Positions 1 through 7,118 are shown, numbered from the stretch's first letter. The stretch is DNA of 7,475 bases from Burkholderiales bacterium (GCA_005793295.1 SXSX01000250.1:1-7475), one strand, 5' to 3'. Made by a program: numbers and translations. Notes: generated by a model not told the origin, from the letters alone.

Positions 1-1230
1 GCAGGCGGCACAGGGCTCGCAAAGCATGTGCGCCAAGGATTCTCGGGTGCGCTTGCGCGTCAATTCGACCAAGCCTAACTGAGAAAAGCCTCCTGCCATG
101 GTTTTTACCCGGTCGCGCTGCAGTTGTTTTTTAAACTCTGCAAGAACTTCTTCTTTATGGTCTTCGCGTCCCATGTCAATAAAGTCAGCAATGATGATGC
201 CGCCTAAATTACGCAGTCGCAATTGCCTTGCAATGGCTTGGGCGGCCTCTAAATTGGTCTTAAAAATAGTGTCGTCAAAGTTGCGAGCGCCGACGTATCC
301 GCCGGTGTTCACATCCACGGTCGTGAGAGCCTCGGTTTGGTCAACGATCAGGTAGCCGCCAGATTTCAGGTCGACGCGCCTTCCTAAGGCCTTGCTAATT
401 TCTTCGTCGACAGAATAAAGATCGAAAATCGGACGTTCACCTTTGTAATGCTGGAGTTTTTGGGCCGCCATAGGCATGAACTCAGAACCAAAAGCACGCA
501 AAGCCTCAAACTGTTCTCGTGAATCGACACGAATGGTTTGGGTCCCCTCCCCCACCAGGTCGCGCAAAACACGTTGTAATAAATTGAGATCTTGGTGGAG
601 CAAGCTTTGCGCTGGCAAAGTGATAGACGCCTCTTTAATTCGTGCCCAAGCTTTGCGAAGGTAAGCAATGTCTTCAGCTAACTCGGGATCGCTTGCGTCT
701 TCTGCATTAGTCCGCAAAATGAAACCACCGCCTTGACTACCGCAGAGTAATTGCATGCGGTTTCTAAGCTCTTCACGTTGCGCAAGTGGGATTTTTTGGG
801 ATACGCCGATATGGTCATCTTGCGGTAAAAAAACCAATAAACGCCCCGCAATACTGATTTGGGTCGACAGGCGTGCCCCTTTGCTGCCGATCGGGTCTTT
901 GATCACCTGCACCATCAAGGATTGGCCTTCAAACACCTGGCGCTCTATCGGGGTTTGCGACTGGGTTGCCCGCGCAGCGCTAATCGTTTCTCCCACTGAT
1001 GGTGGGTTCCAAACGTCTGCCACATGCAAAAACGCGGCGCGTTCTAAGCCAATGTCAATAAATGCAGATTGCATCCCAGGCAACACGCGGGAAACTTTAC
1101 CAAGGTAGACGTTGCCTACCAAGCCGCGCTCTAACGTTCTTTCCACATGCAATTCTTGGACTGCGCCATGCTCAATAATGGCCACACGCGTTTCTTGCGG
1201 TGACCAATTAATCAAAATATCTTGCTGCAT
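1..1230 (-). CDS. rng: Ribonuclease G, 3' end cut by window edge
   Basis: RNase E/G-family endoribonuclease that matures the 5' end of 16S rRNA and takes part in mRNA decay. The visible 410 residues read in one frame without a stop from an ATG at 1230 to the window edge. The N-terminal S1-like RNA-binding region is visible at about residues 34-130 (ERGLVGNVYLGKV, then AFIDIGLERAAFLHV). The catalytic DNase I-like part holds the magnesium-binding aspartates D306 (TVDVNTG) and D349 (ADFIDMG), with the same 43-residue spacing as the E. coli RNase E pair. Cysteines 404, 407 and 410 (CEPCAAC) form the start of the zinc-link that joins subunits; the window ends here. RNase G rather than RNase E is inferred from the very short N terminus and the maf-rng gene order; the missing C terminus would settle it. 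It lies 4 bases after the maf stop, with no good Shine-Dalgarno motif, so it is probably translated by coupling. Confidence 0.95.
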   Translation of the reverse strand, partial: MQQDILINWSPQETRVAIIEHGAVQELHVERTLERGLVGNVYLGKVSRVLPGMQSAFIDIGLERAAFLHVADVWNPPSVGETISAARATQSQTPIERQVFEGQSLMVQVIKDPIGSKGARLSTQISIAGRLLVFLPQDDHIGVSQKIPLAQREELRNRMQLLCGSQGGGFILRTNAEDASDPELAEDIAYLRKAWARIKEASITLPAQSLLHQDLNLLQRVLRDLVGEGTQTIRVDSREQFEALRAFGSEFMPMAAQKLQHYKGERPIFDLYSVDEEISKALGRRVDLKSGGYLIVDQTEALTTVDVNTGGYVGARNFDDTIFKTNLEAAQAIARQLRLRNLGGIIIADFIDMGREDHKEEVLAEFKKQLQRDRVKTMAGGFSQLGLVELTRKRTRESLAHMLCEPCAAC

Positions 1231-1234
1231 GTGT

Positions 1235-1828
1235 TTATTTTAGGCTGCGTAAAGCCTGCGCCGTCTCAAACAATGGAAGTCCCATGATGCCAGAGTAACT
1301 TCCAGAAATACGAGAAATAAACGCTGCCGCTAGACCCTGAACCGCATAAGCGCCCGCTTTACCCATCGACTCACCGGTTTCGATATAGCTTGTAATTTCT
1401 TGATCGGAAAGTGATGCAAAGGTCACCAGAGAGATGCTGCAAGCGCGTACCGGTTGGTTACTGTGTCCTAATGAAATAGCTGTCAATACGCGATGGGTTT
1501 GGCCTGAAAGGGCTTTAATCATGTGAGCCGCGTCGTCAAAACTCTCCGGTTTTCCGAAAATTTTTCGACCCAAAGCCACTGTGGTGTCAGAACACAAAAT
1601 GGGCGCTGGTGGTAAATTTCTAAGCTCTCTGCGGTGGTGTGCTGCAAGCCACTTTAAATCAGTTACGCGTTGCACATATTTTTGAGGCGCTTCGTTTGGC
1701 AAAACGGCTTCCATCGCTTCCGCGTCTTCGTTCGCATCAGGCAAAAGAAGCACATATTTAACGCCCAACTGGGTTAACAACTGGCTGCGTCTTGGGCTTT
1801 GCGATGCCAAATAAATAAAGTCACTCAT
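1235..1828 (-). CDS. maf: Maf-family nucleoside triphosphate pyrophosphatase (dTTP/UTP type)
   Basis: Cytoplasmic nucleotide pyrophosphatase of the Maf/Ham1 fold, 197 residues, the usual family length. It hydrolyses non-canonical or excess nucleoside triphosphates to the monophosphate and pyrophosphate. Visible family motifs are LASQSPRR at residues 7-14, the catalytic aspartate region CSDTTV with D81, KP at 93-94, SGQTHRV at 108-114, KAGAYAVQG at 157-165, and GSYSGIMGLPLFET at 176-189. The GSYSxxxGLPLxET ending resembles the YhdE subgroup, which favours dTTP and UTP; that substrate call is by resemblance only. The ATG at 1828 is the first possible start after an in-frame stop. It follows the rlmH stop by 9 bases, with no Shine-Dalgarno motif in the leader, so translation is probably coupled to rlmH. 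Confidence 0.94.
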   Translation of the reverse strand: MSDFIYLASQSPRRSQLLTQLGVKYVLLLPDANEDAEAMEAVLPNEAPQKYVQRVTDLKWLAAHHRRELRNLPPAPILCSDTTVALGRKIFGKPESFDDAAHMIKALSGQTHRVLTAISLGHSNQPVRACSISLVTFASLSDQEITSYIETGESMGKAGAYAVQGLAAAFISRISGSYSGIMGLPLFETAQALRSLK

Positions 1829-1837
1829 GTGAATAGT

Positions 1838-2305
1838 TTATTCGCGGTGGTAGGGATGGTTGGCGTTGATGGACCACGCACGGTACAACTGCTCAATCAA
1901 AAGCACTCTTGCAAAAGCGTGTGGCAAGGTCAGATCAGAAAGCCGAATTCGCTCGTTCGCCGACTGTTTGAAAGCAGGACAAATCCCATCGGGCCCGCCG
2001 ATCACTAAAGCAACGTCGCCACCGCCGAGTTGCCACTCGGTCAAACGGCCAGACAAAGCCAGCGTGCTTAATTGCGTTCCTCGCTCATCAAGTACAACCA
2101 CCCTTGCACCCTTGGGAATGGCCGTCTCAATACGCGCTCGTTCTGCGGCATAAAGCGTTTCTAAAGTCTTCGATCCGCGCGGCTCAGTTTTAACTGCCTT
2201 GAGTTCAATTTTGATTTCATGGGGAAAGCGCTTGGCGTAATCATCCCAGGCATGTTGCGCCCAGTCAGGTACGCGCTGACCGACCGCAACAATCACCAAA
2301 CGCAT
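1838..2305 (-). CDS. rlmH: 23S rRNA (pseudouridine1915-N3)-methyltransferase RlmH
   Basis: SPOUT-class (trefoil-knot) SAM-dependent methyltransferase that methylates N3 of pseudouridine 1915 in helix 69 of 23S rRNA; the E. coli enzyme is known to act on assembled 70S ribosomes. The 155 residues equal the E. coli length. Visible features are the N-terminal beta strand MRLVIVAVG, VVVLDERGTQLS at 70-80, the SAM-binding loop ALVIGGPDG at 99-107, LSDLTLPHAFARVLLIEQLYRA from about 122 to 143, and the highly conserved C terminus SINANHPYHRE at 145-155. The ATG at 2305 lies 7 bases after the rsfS stop. The only Shine-Dalgarno-like stretch (AGGG, 2317-2320) sits 11 bases away, which is marginal. RlmH next to RsfS is a common bacterial pairing. 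Confidence 0.97.
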   Translation of the reverse strand: MRLVIVAVGQRVPDWAQHAWDDYAKRFPHEIKIELKAVKTEPRGSKTLETLYAAERARIETAIPKGARVVVLDERGTQLSTLALSGRLTEWQLGGGDVALVIGGPDGICPAFKQSANERIRLSDLTLPHAFARVLLIEQLYRAWSINANHPYHRE

Positions 2306-2312
2306 GGGTGTT

Positions 2313-2900
2313 TCAACCCTTGCGAACGGGCGCTCGCTTCGCTACTGGCTTAGCGGCAGATTTAGCTGCCGTCTTTTTAGCCGCAGCGGCTTTAGATGCC
2401 AAATTCTTCTTGATCTGCGCTTTAGATGGGAAAGCCTCAGCAACCCCAATTTTGGCTGCGTTGGAGCGGCGCAAGGTCGTCGCTGGTTTGGCTGGCTCCA
2501 CCCCCGCTTTTTTAACCGCCTCAGGCTTGGCAACGCCTAATTTGAGACGCACAGGCTTTTCGCCCCACAATTCTTCTAAATGGTAATACGCCCGAAAGCT
2601 AGGTTGCATCACGTGAACAACGGCTTGACCACAGTCAATAATGATCCACTCACCGTTGCCTTCGCCTTCAACGCGTGGCTTGGGAAAACCTGCTTCACGC
2701 ACCGCATCGCGAACACTTGCAGCCAAGGCCTTGGTTTGGCGGTTCGAGGTACCCGAGGCAATGATGACTCTCTCAAACAAGGCGGATAAATTTTCAGTAT
2801 CAAAGACTTGGATATCTTGTGCTTTGACATCCTCCAAGCCGTCCACAATGACGCGCTGAAGTTTTTGAATGTCTTTTTTTACAAGGGTTGAAGTAGTCAT
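2313..2900 (-). CDS. rsfS: Ribosomal silencing factor RsfS with long Lys/Ala-rich C-terminal tail
   Basis: RsfS (RsfA/Iojap, DUF143) binds protein uL14 on the 50S subunit and blocks joining with 30S, lowering translation in starvation. The conserved core spans about residues 7-116: QKLQRVIVDGLEDVKAQDI near the N terminus, then SGTSNRQTKALA at 49-60, GEWIIIDCG at 83-91, VVHVMQP at 94-100 and YYHLEELWG at 105-113. The E. coli protein ends close to this point. Here about 75 more residues follow, of low complexity and rich in Lys, Ala, Pro and Arg, probably disordered. I chose the ATG at 2900 because it overlaps the nadD stop as ATGA and starts just before the domain. The longer frame to 2954 lies inside nadD and adds 18 residues with no family likeness. 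There is no Shine-Dalgarno motif, so coupling to nadD is likely. Confidence 0.95.
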   Translation of the reverse strand: MTTSTLVKKDIQKLQRVIVDGLEDVKAQDIQVFDTENLSALFERVIIASGTSNRQTKALAASVRDAVREAGFPKPRVEGEGNGEWIIIDCGQAVVHVMQPSFRAYYHLEELWGEKPVRLKLGVAKPEAVKKAGVEPAKPATTLRRSNAAKIGVAEAFPSKAQIKKNLASKAAAAKKTAAKSAAKPVAKRAPVRKG

Positions 2901-3505
2901 CTGGCCGTTCGATAAAGTTGATGGTTGGCAATATAACGCGCAACCGGCTCGCACACCAGCGAATCGATGCGGGTGCTGTTTTGTACGCAGTAGCGAATTT
3001 GGGTTGAACTCTGGGGCATGGGAGGCATTTCTAAGCGCTTTGTCGCAAAAAGCGCGTCATTTTCATCGCCAACCTTGCTAGCAGCGCTCACTGATAGTGA
3101 ACGTGAAGCTACTGAAATTATAGCAAGCCCAGGGATTTCCTTGGCCCGGTGCCACTCTGACAGATGCATCGCTTGGTCTTGGCCCACCAGCAGGAAAAAT
3201 TGGGCCGCTGGGAATTGGCTGCGCAAGTGCTCCAACGTATCCATCGTGTAACTCGGCCCAGAGCGCAAAGTCTCACAGTCATCAACGACCGCGCAGTCAA
3301 TATCTGCAAAAGCCAGGCGACACATTTCCAGTCGGTGCTTTGGATCACTGAGGGGACGATCCTTGTGCCAAGCGCTCCCCGTGGGAATGACGTGCAAGGC
3401 GTCCAACTGCAGCTGCTCGATAGCCGCTTGGGCCAATGCCATGTGCCCCAAATGCGGTGGGTCAAACGCACCCCCAAAGACGCCTATTTTGAGAACGCGA
3501 CTCAA
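2897..3505 (-). CDS. nadD: Nicotinate-mononucleotide adenylyltransferase NadD, TTG start
   Basis: Transfers AMP from ATP to nicotinate mononucleotide to give deamido-NAD, the central step of NAD synthesis. The nucleotidyltransferase Rossmann fold shows the class motif GVFGGAFDPPHLGH at residues 8-21 (both histidines, 18 and 21, present), HKDRPLS at 48-54, SGPSYTMDT at 82-90, LLVGQDQ at 105-111, a conserved W118, and the late ATP-site motif SSTQIR at 166-171. The length of 202 residues is normal. Two in-frame TTG codons are possible. I prefer the one at 3505: it overlaps the hemF stop as TTGA and has AAGGA at 3513-3517 with a 7-base spacer. The TTG at 3511 has only one base between it and that motif. 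It overlaps rsfS downstream by 4 bases (ATGA). Confidence 0.94.
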   Translation of the reverse strand: MSRVLKIGVFGGAFDPPHLGHMALAQAAIEQLQLDALHVIPTGSAWHKDRPLSDPKHRLEMCRLAFADIDCAVVDDCETLRSGPSYTMDTLEHLRSQFPAAQFFLLVGQDQAMHLSEWHRAKEIPGLAIISVASRSLSVSAASKVGDENDALFATKRLEMPPMPQSSTQIRYCVQNSTRIDSLVCEPVARYIANHQLYRTAR

Positions 3506-4428
3506 ACCCAATTCCTTGGAGGCAAGTACTTTTCAACCAGCTCTGCCTCTGGCGTTCCAGAAGCTGGAATAGTTTGGTAGGACCATGTGGCATGGGGCTG
3601 CATGGACATCAAAATGGATTCAGTACGTCCCCCCGACTGAAGGCCAAAGTGTGTGCCTCTGTCCCACACCAAGTTAAATTCAACATACCGACCGCGCCGG
3701 TACAGCTGAAACGCTTTTTCGCGAGCGCCATACGTCATGTCCTTGCGGCGCTCGACAATGGGCATATAAGCGCTTAAAAATGCATCCCCCACTGACTGCA
3801 ACATCGCAAAACTTTGGTCTTGGCCTAACTCAGAAAAATCATCAAAAAATACCCCGCCAATGCCACGGGCTTCCATCCGATGTTTAAGGAAAAAGTAATC
3901 ATCACACCAGGTCTTAAAGCGCGGGTATTTGTCTGCGCCAAAAGGGTCTAACGCCAATTTGCAGGTTTGATGAAAGTGGGTTGCGTCCTCTTCAAATCCA
4001 TAAAAAGGCGTTAAGTCCATGCCGCCACCAAACCAGCAGACGTTTTGGCCCTCGGCGGTTTTTGCAGCAATCATGCGCACATTCATATGCACCGTAGGCA
4101 CATACGGGTTGCGGGGATGAAAGACCAGAGAAACACCCATGGCCTCAAAAGGAGCACCTGACAGCTCAGGGCGGTGTTGGGTTGCGCTTGGCGGGAGCTT
4201 GGGGCCTGTGACATGCGAAAAACCACAGCCCGCCCGCTCAAAAACGACACCGTTTTCGAGAACCTGCGTGACGCCATTGCCCTGCAATACATCTTCAGGC
4301 GCTTTTTCCCAGGGATCGACAAGAAAAGCGCCGCCATCGATTTGAGCCACAGCCGACGTAATGCGTTCTTGCAGAGCCCGCAAATACTTGCGAACGAGCT
4401 CGGGGGTGGCGGGTGCTTGGGGCGTCAT
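3502..4428 (-). CDS. hemF: Oxygen-dependent coproporphyrinogen III oxidase
   Basis: Aerobic oxidative decarboxylation of coproporphyrinogen III to protoporphyrinogen IX in haem synthesis, without a cofactor. 308 residues, slightly longer than the E. coli enzyme (about 300). Nearly every family signature can be read: SATQHRPELSGAPFEAMGVS at 81-100, VFHPRNPYVPTVHMNVR at 102-118, WFGGGMDLTPFYGFEEDA at 132-149, WCDDYFFLKHR at 174-184, GIGGVFFDD at 189-197, ERRKDMTYGAREKAF at 226-240, and RRGRYVEFNLVWDRGT followed by GGRTESILMSMQP at about 244-278, ending in the usual NWV-type C terminus. The ATG at 4428 is 5 bases past the acyltransferase stop; no Shine-Dalgarno motif is visible. The TGA overlaps the nadD start. 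The operon position suggests constitutive expression with its neighbours; nothing in the sequence shows oxygen control. Confidence 0.98.
   Translation of the reverse strand: MTPQAPATPELVRKYLRALQERITSAVAQIDGGAFLVDPWEKAPEDVLQGNGVTQVLENGVVFERAGCGFSHVTGPKLPPSATQHRPELSGAPFEAMGVSLVFHPRNPYVPTVHMNVRMIAAKTAEGQNVCWFGGGMDLTPFYGFEEDATHFHQTCKLALDPFGADKYPRFKTWCDDYFFLKHRMEARGIGGVFFDDFSELGQDQSFAMLQSVGDAFLSAYMPIVERRKDMTYGAREKAFQLYRRGRYVEFNLVWDRGTHFGLQSGGRTESILMSMQPHATWSYQTIPASGTPEAELVEKYLPPRNWV
3513..3517 (-). promoter_or_regulatory. Shine-Dalgarno for nadD
   Basis: AAGGA on the minus strand, inside the 3' end of hemF, 7 bases before the TTG at 3505. Its spacing decides between the two candidate TTG starts of nadD. 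Confidence 0.7.
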
Positions 4429-4433
4429 TGCAA

Positions 4434-5057
4434 TTAAATCGAGGTGTTGGAACGCGGATTCGTTTTGTCAGCCAAAAGTACCACGGGTGTCGCATTTTCA
4501 GGAATACAGCCTTTTGCGCTTGAGAAAAACTCTGCAATTCGGGGGAAGTCTCGATCTGCATCGCCGGTTAAATGCAAAAAGTGGGTCGCATCGATGCAGC
4601 GTAGGCCAAAGTCAAGCTTAACCAAACACACGGGGACATTTGCGTGCACTGCCGTTTTATAAAAGCCGCTGCGCCAGCCCGGTGCTTTTTTACGGGTACC
4701 TTCGGGCGAAAGCCCAAGCCAAAAATAGTGGTTCTTTGACTTTGCAGTGGCAAATGCCTCGATCGCCTGTCCGACAAGTCCACCAGGAACATGCCGATCT
4801 ACAGGAATTCCACCAATCCAACGCAACCAAGGGCCAAACAAGGGAATTCGAAACAAACTGTCTTTGCCCCAAAACTGCAATTGCACCCCAATCGACCATT
4901 TGGCCATGACCGCCACTACAAAATCCCAGTTGCTGGTATGGGGATAAACCACAAAAATGCCTTGCAAACCCGGTAAGCCATTGAATTCAACACGCCAACC
5001 CCAGCACGCCAAAAGCCAGCGAGCCAAACGGTTGCCTTGCAATTGAACTGGATGCAC
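4434..5057 (-). CDS. PlsC-like lysophospholipid (1-acylglycerol-3-phosphate) acyltransferase family protein
   Basis: Member of the glycerolipid acyltransferase family, which moves an acyl chain to a lysophospholipid or related acceptor at the inner face of the cytoplasmic membrane. Numbered from the GTG start, the catalytic HX4D motif is H40-TSNW-D45 in VYPHTSNWDFV, the acceptor-binding motif is SPEGTRKK at 117-124, and LFGPWLRWIGGIPVDR lies at about 73-88. At 207 residues it is shorter than classical PlsC (about 245) and resembles the small AGPAT-like group found beside purD in relatives. The exact substrate cannot be read, so no symbol is given. The open frame reaches a TTG at 5063 overlapping the purD stop (TTGA), but AAAGG at 5064-5068 touches that codon and sits 6 bases before the GTG at 5057, so I prefer the GTG. 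Confidence 0.88.
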   Translation of the reverse strand: MHPVQLQGNRLARWLLACWGWRVEFNGLPGLQGIFVVYPHTSNWDFVVAVMAKWSIGVQLQFWGKDSLFRIPLFGPWLRWIGGIPVDRHVPGGLVGQAIEAFATAKSKNHYFWLGLSPEGTRKKAPGWRSGFYKTAVHANVPVCLVKLDFGLRCIDATHFLHLTGDADRDFPRIAEFFSSAKGCIPENATPVVLLADKTNPRSNTSI

Positions 5058-5059
5058 GT

Positions 5060-6352
5060 TCAACCTTTGAGAGCCCGGTGGCCAATATCGGATCGAAACT
5101 GCATGCCCTCGAAATGAATACCTTTGATGGCTTCATAGGCATGCAGCTGTGCCGCTTTCACCGTAGCGGCCAGGGCTGTCACACACACAACCCGCCCGCC
5201 CGATGTTTGAAGCAGCCCATCATGAAGCGCCGTTCCTGCATGAAATACAAACACATCTTCGTTAGATGCTGTATTTCCGGTGATCCTGTCCCCTTTGCGC
5301 GGAGACTCTGGGTAACCATGCGCAGCTAACACCACGCCCAATGCGGTTCGACGGTCCCATTGCAACTCTAAATCGGCAAACGTGGTGTCATCCAAAGCTT
5401 GCGTTGCGGCCCACAAAACATCGACTAAATCGGTTTTCAGCCGCGCCATGATGGGCTGGGTTTCTGGATCGCCCATCCGACAATTGAATTCCAGAGTTTT
5501 CAATTGGCCTTTGGCATCGATCATCAAGCCAGCATAAAGAAAACCAGTGAATTCGATACCATCCTTGGCCATGCCTTTGAGGGTGGGAGAAATGACTTCG
5601 CGCATCGCTCGGGCATGGATTTCTGGGGTCACAACCGGCGCGGGGGAGTAGGCGCCCATGCCGCCAGTGTTAGGTCCTTTGTCACCAGTGAGTAACCGCT
5701 TGTGGTCTTGGCTTGTCGCCAAGGGAATGGCATTTTTACCGTTACACATCACGATAAAGCTGGCTTCTTCCCCCTGTAAAAATTCTTCAATCACTACCCT
5801 AGCTTCACCGCCGTTATGGACAACGCCTAGGGTATTGTCAAGCAGCATAAAGTCAACCGCGTCGTGGGCCTCTTTAAGCGTCATCGCCACGACAACGCCT
5901 TTTCCTGCCGCCAGGCCGTCGGCCTTGACCACAATGGGCGCTCCCTTGGCATCAACATAGGCATGGGCCGCTTGTGCATCGGAGAAGGTCTCAAATACCG
6001 CAGTAGGAATACCGTGGCGCTGCATAAAGGCTTTAGAAAAAGCCTTGGAACTTTCTAACTGGGCAGCGGCTTGGGTGGGTCCAAAAATACGCAGGCCGTG
6101 GGCCCGAAAATCATCGACGATGCCTAAAGCCAGCGGTCCTTCTGGGCCTACAACAGTAAGGTCGATTTTGTTTTCTAGCGCCCAAGTTCGTAGCGCAACC
6201 AGATCGGTAATAGGAATGTTTTTTAAGCGAATATCAGTGGCCGTACCTGCATTACCAGGGGCGACGTACACCATTTGCACCTTAGGCGACTGCGCCAATT
6301 TCCAAGCCAAAGCATGTTCTCTGCCGCCTGCGCCAATGACAAGAATATTCAT
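5060..6352 (-). CDS. purD: Phosphoribosylamine-glycine ligase (GAR synthetase)
   Basis: Second step of de novo purine synthesis: ATP-dependent joining of glycine to phosphoribosylamine. 430 residues, full family length. The N-terminal domain starts with NILVIGAGGREHALAWKLAQ and includes YVAPGNAGT (29-37) and VVGPEGPLALG (67-77). The ATP-grasp part shows SKAFSKAFM (102-110), VVKADGLAAGKGVVVA (141-156), VIEEFLQGEEASF (187-199) and the family signature TGDKGPNTGGMGAYSP (222-237). Metal ligands lie in TLEFNCRMGDPETQ (286-299). The C-terminal domain has GVVLAAHGYP (339-348) and FHAGTA (370-375). The ATG at 6352 overlaps the yebC stop as ATGA. No Shine-Dalgarno motif stands at normal distance (AGAGG is about 18 bases away), so coupling to yebC is likely. 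In many bacteria purD pairs with purH; here it does not within view. Confidence 0.98.
   Translation of the reverse strand: MNILVIGAGGREHALAWKLAQSPKVQMVYVAPGNAGTATDIRLKNIPITDLVALRTWALENKIDLTVVGPEGPLALGIVDDFRAHGLRIFGPTQAAAQLESSKAFSKAFMQRHGIPTAVFETFSDAQAAHAYVDAKGAPIVVKADGLAAGKGVVVAMTLKEAHDAVDFMLLDNTLGVVHNGGEARVVIEEFLQGEEASFIVMCNGKNAIPLATSQDHKRLLTGDKGPNTGGMGAYSPAPVVTPEIHARAMREVISPTLKGMAKDGIEFTGFLYAGLMIDAKGQLKTLEFNCRMGDPETQPIMARLKTDLVDVLWAATQALDDTTFADLELQWDRRTALGVVLAAHGYPESPRKGDRITGNTASNEDVFVFHAGTALHDGLLQTSGGRVVCVTALAATVKAAQLHAYEAIKGIHFEGMQFRSDIGHRALKG
5064..5068 (-). promoter_or_regulatory. Shine-Dalgarno for the acyltransferase gene
   Basis: AAAGG on the minus strand within the last codons of purD. 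It leaves a 6-base spacer to the GTG at 5057 but no spacer to the TTG at 5063, which favours the shorter product. Confidence 0.6.
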
Positions 6353-7068
6353 AGTTCAGCGTTGTGGTAAACCTCTTGCACATCGTCCAGGTCTTCCAGA
6401 ACGTCCAATAATTTTTGCATTCGCAATGCGTCTTCGCCTGAGAGTTCGATCGAGTTTTCAGCCCGCATGGTCACTACGGCTTCCTCTGCCACCAAGCCTG
6501 CTGCGTCTAAGGCTGCTTTAACTGCTTCAAAGTCAGCATAGGCGGTAAGGACTTCGATAACGCCATCGTCATGCGCAATGACATCTTCTGCGCCGGCCTC
6601 TAAAGCCACTTCCATGACCTTGTCTTCGCTCGTTCCGGGGGCGTAAATCATCTGGCCGCAGTGCTTAAACTGAAAAGCCACGGAGCCTTCCGTACCCATG
6701 TTGCCACCGTGTTTGCTAAATGCGTGGCGAACTTCAGCGACGGTTCGAACCTTGTTATCGGTCATCGTATCCAGAATAATCGCAGCGCCGCCGATCCCAT
6801 AACCCTCATAACGAATTTCTTCGTAGCTCACGCCCTCTTGGTTTCCGGTGGCCTTATCAATGTTGTATTTGATACGGTCGGCAGGCATATTGGCGGCCTT
6901 GGCACGTTCAACCGCCAAGCGCAAACGCGGGTTCATCCCTAAATCACCACCACCAGAGCGGGCCGCGACGGTAATTTCGCGGATGATTCGAGTCCAAACC
7001 TTGCCGCGCTTTTCGTCTTGCCGACCTTTGCGGTGTTGAATATTGGCCCATTTACTGTGTCCTGCCAC
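6349..7068 (-). CDS. yebC: YebC/PmpR/TACO1-family protein, GTG start
   Basis: Cytoplasmic three-domain protein of 239 residues, long annotated as a transcriptional regulator. Recent work on the family points to a ribosome-linked role, relieving stalls at proline-rich stretches; which applies here cannot be told from sequence. Signatures are the N-terminal MAGHSKWANIQHRKGRQD, KVWTRIIREITVAARSGG (23-40), NPRLRLAVERAKAANMP (46-62), YEGYGIGG (87-94), TDNKVRTVAEVRHAFSKHGG (103-122), GSVAFQF (128-134), and a C-terminal LEDLDDVQEVYHNAEL. The start is GTG at 7068, well supported by AAGGA with a 6-base spacer and by the conserved first residues. As first gene of the nine-gene run it probably lies next to the operon promoter. 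Its stop overlaps purD by 4 bases. Confidence 0.97.
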   Translation of the reverse strand: MAGHSKWANIQHRKGRQDEKRGKVWTRIIREITVAARSGGGDLGMNPRLRLAVERAKAANMPADRIKYNIDKATGNQEGVSYEEIRYEGYGIGGAAIILDTMTDNKVRTVAEVRHAFSKHGGNMGTEGSVAFQFKHCGQMIYAPGTSEDKVMEVALEAGAEDVIAHDDGVIEVLTAYADFEAVKAALDAAGLVAEEAVVTMRAENSIELSGEDALRMQKLLDVLEDLDDVQEVYHNAEL

Positions 7069-7074
7069 GAAAAA

Positions 7075-7079
7075 TCCTT
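7075..7079 (-). promoter_or_regulatory. Shine-Dalgarno for yebC
   Basis: AAGGA on the minus strand with a 6-base, mostly T spacer before the GTG at 7068. It fixes the unusual start codon. Confidence 0.8.
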
Positions 7080-7105
7080 CAAAAATTCGTTACCCTACGG
7101 TCTAG

Positions 7106-7111
7106 ATTGTA
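7106..7111 (-). promoter_or_regulatory. Possible -10 element for the yebC operon
   Basis: TACAAT on the minus strand matches five of six positions of the sigma-70 -10 consensus and would give a leader of roughly 30 bases. No convincing -35 hexamer lies 16-18 bases upstream (the sequence there is near AATCAC, inside the upp start), so this is only a weak candidate. Confidence 0.25.
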
Positions 7112-7118
7112 CTTTTCC

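Noticed and set aside
755..1108. 117-codon open frame on the plus strand
   Set aside because: It is antisense to the conserved N-terminal half of RNase G; the minus-strand reading explains this sequence fully.
2304..2586. Two overlapping plus-strand frames opposite the RsfS tail
   Set aside because: The low-complexity Lys/Ala codons of the tail avoid stops on the other strand; the translations look like artefacts of this composition.
2313..2954. Longer RsfS start 18 codons upstream
   Set aside because: The extra residues lie inside nadD and resemble no RsfS; the ATG at 2900 forms a standard ATGA junction.
3164..3580. 138-codon open frame on the plus strand
   Set aside because: It is antisense to nadD and the end of hemF, has no family likeness, and crosses the gene junction without regard to it.
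6045..6521. 158-codon open frame on the plus strand
   Set aside because: It lies antisense to clearly real purD and yebC, shows no recognisable domain, and is an expected shadow of coding sequence.
7101..7106. TCTAGA palindrome as an operator
   Set aside because: A single six-base palindrome in a 60-base spacer is easily due to chance, and I see no longer symmetry around it.
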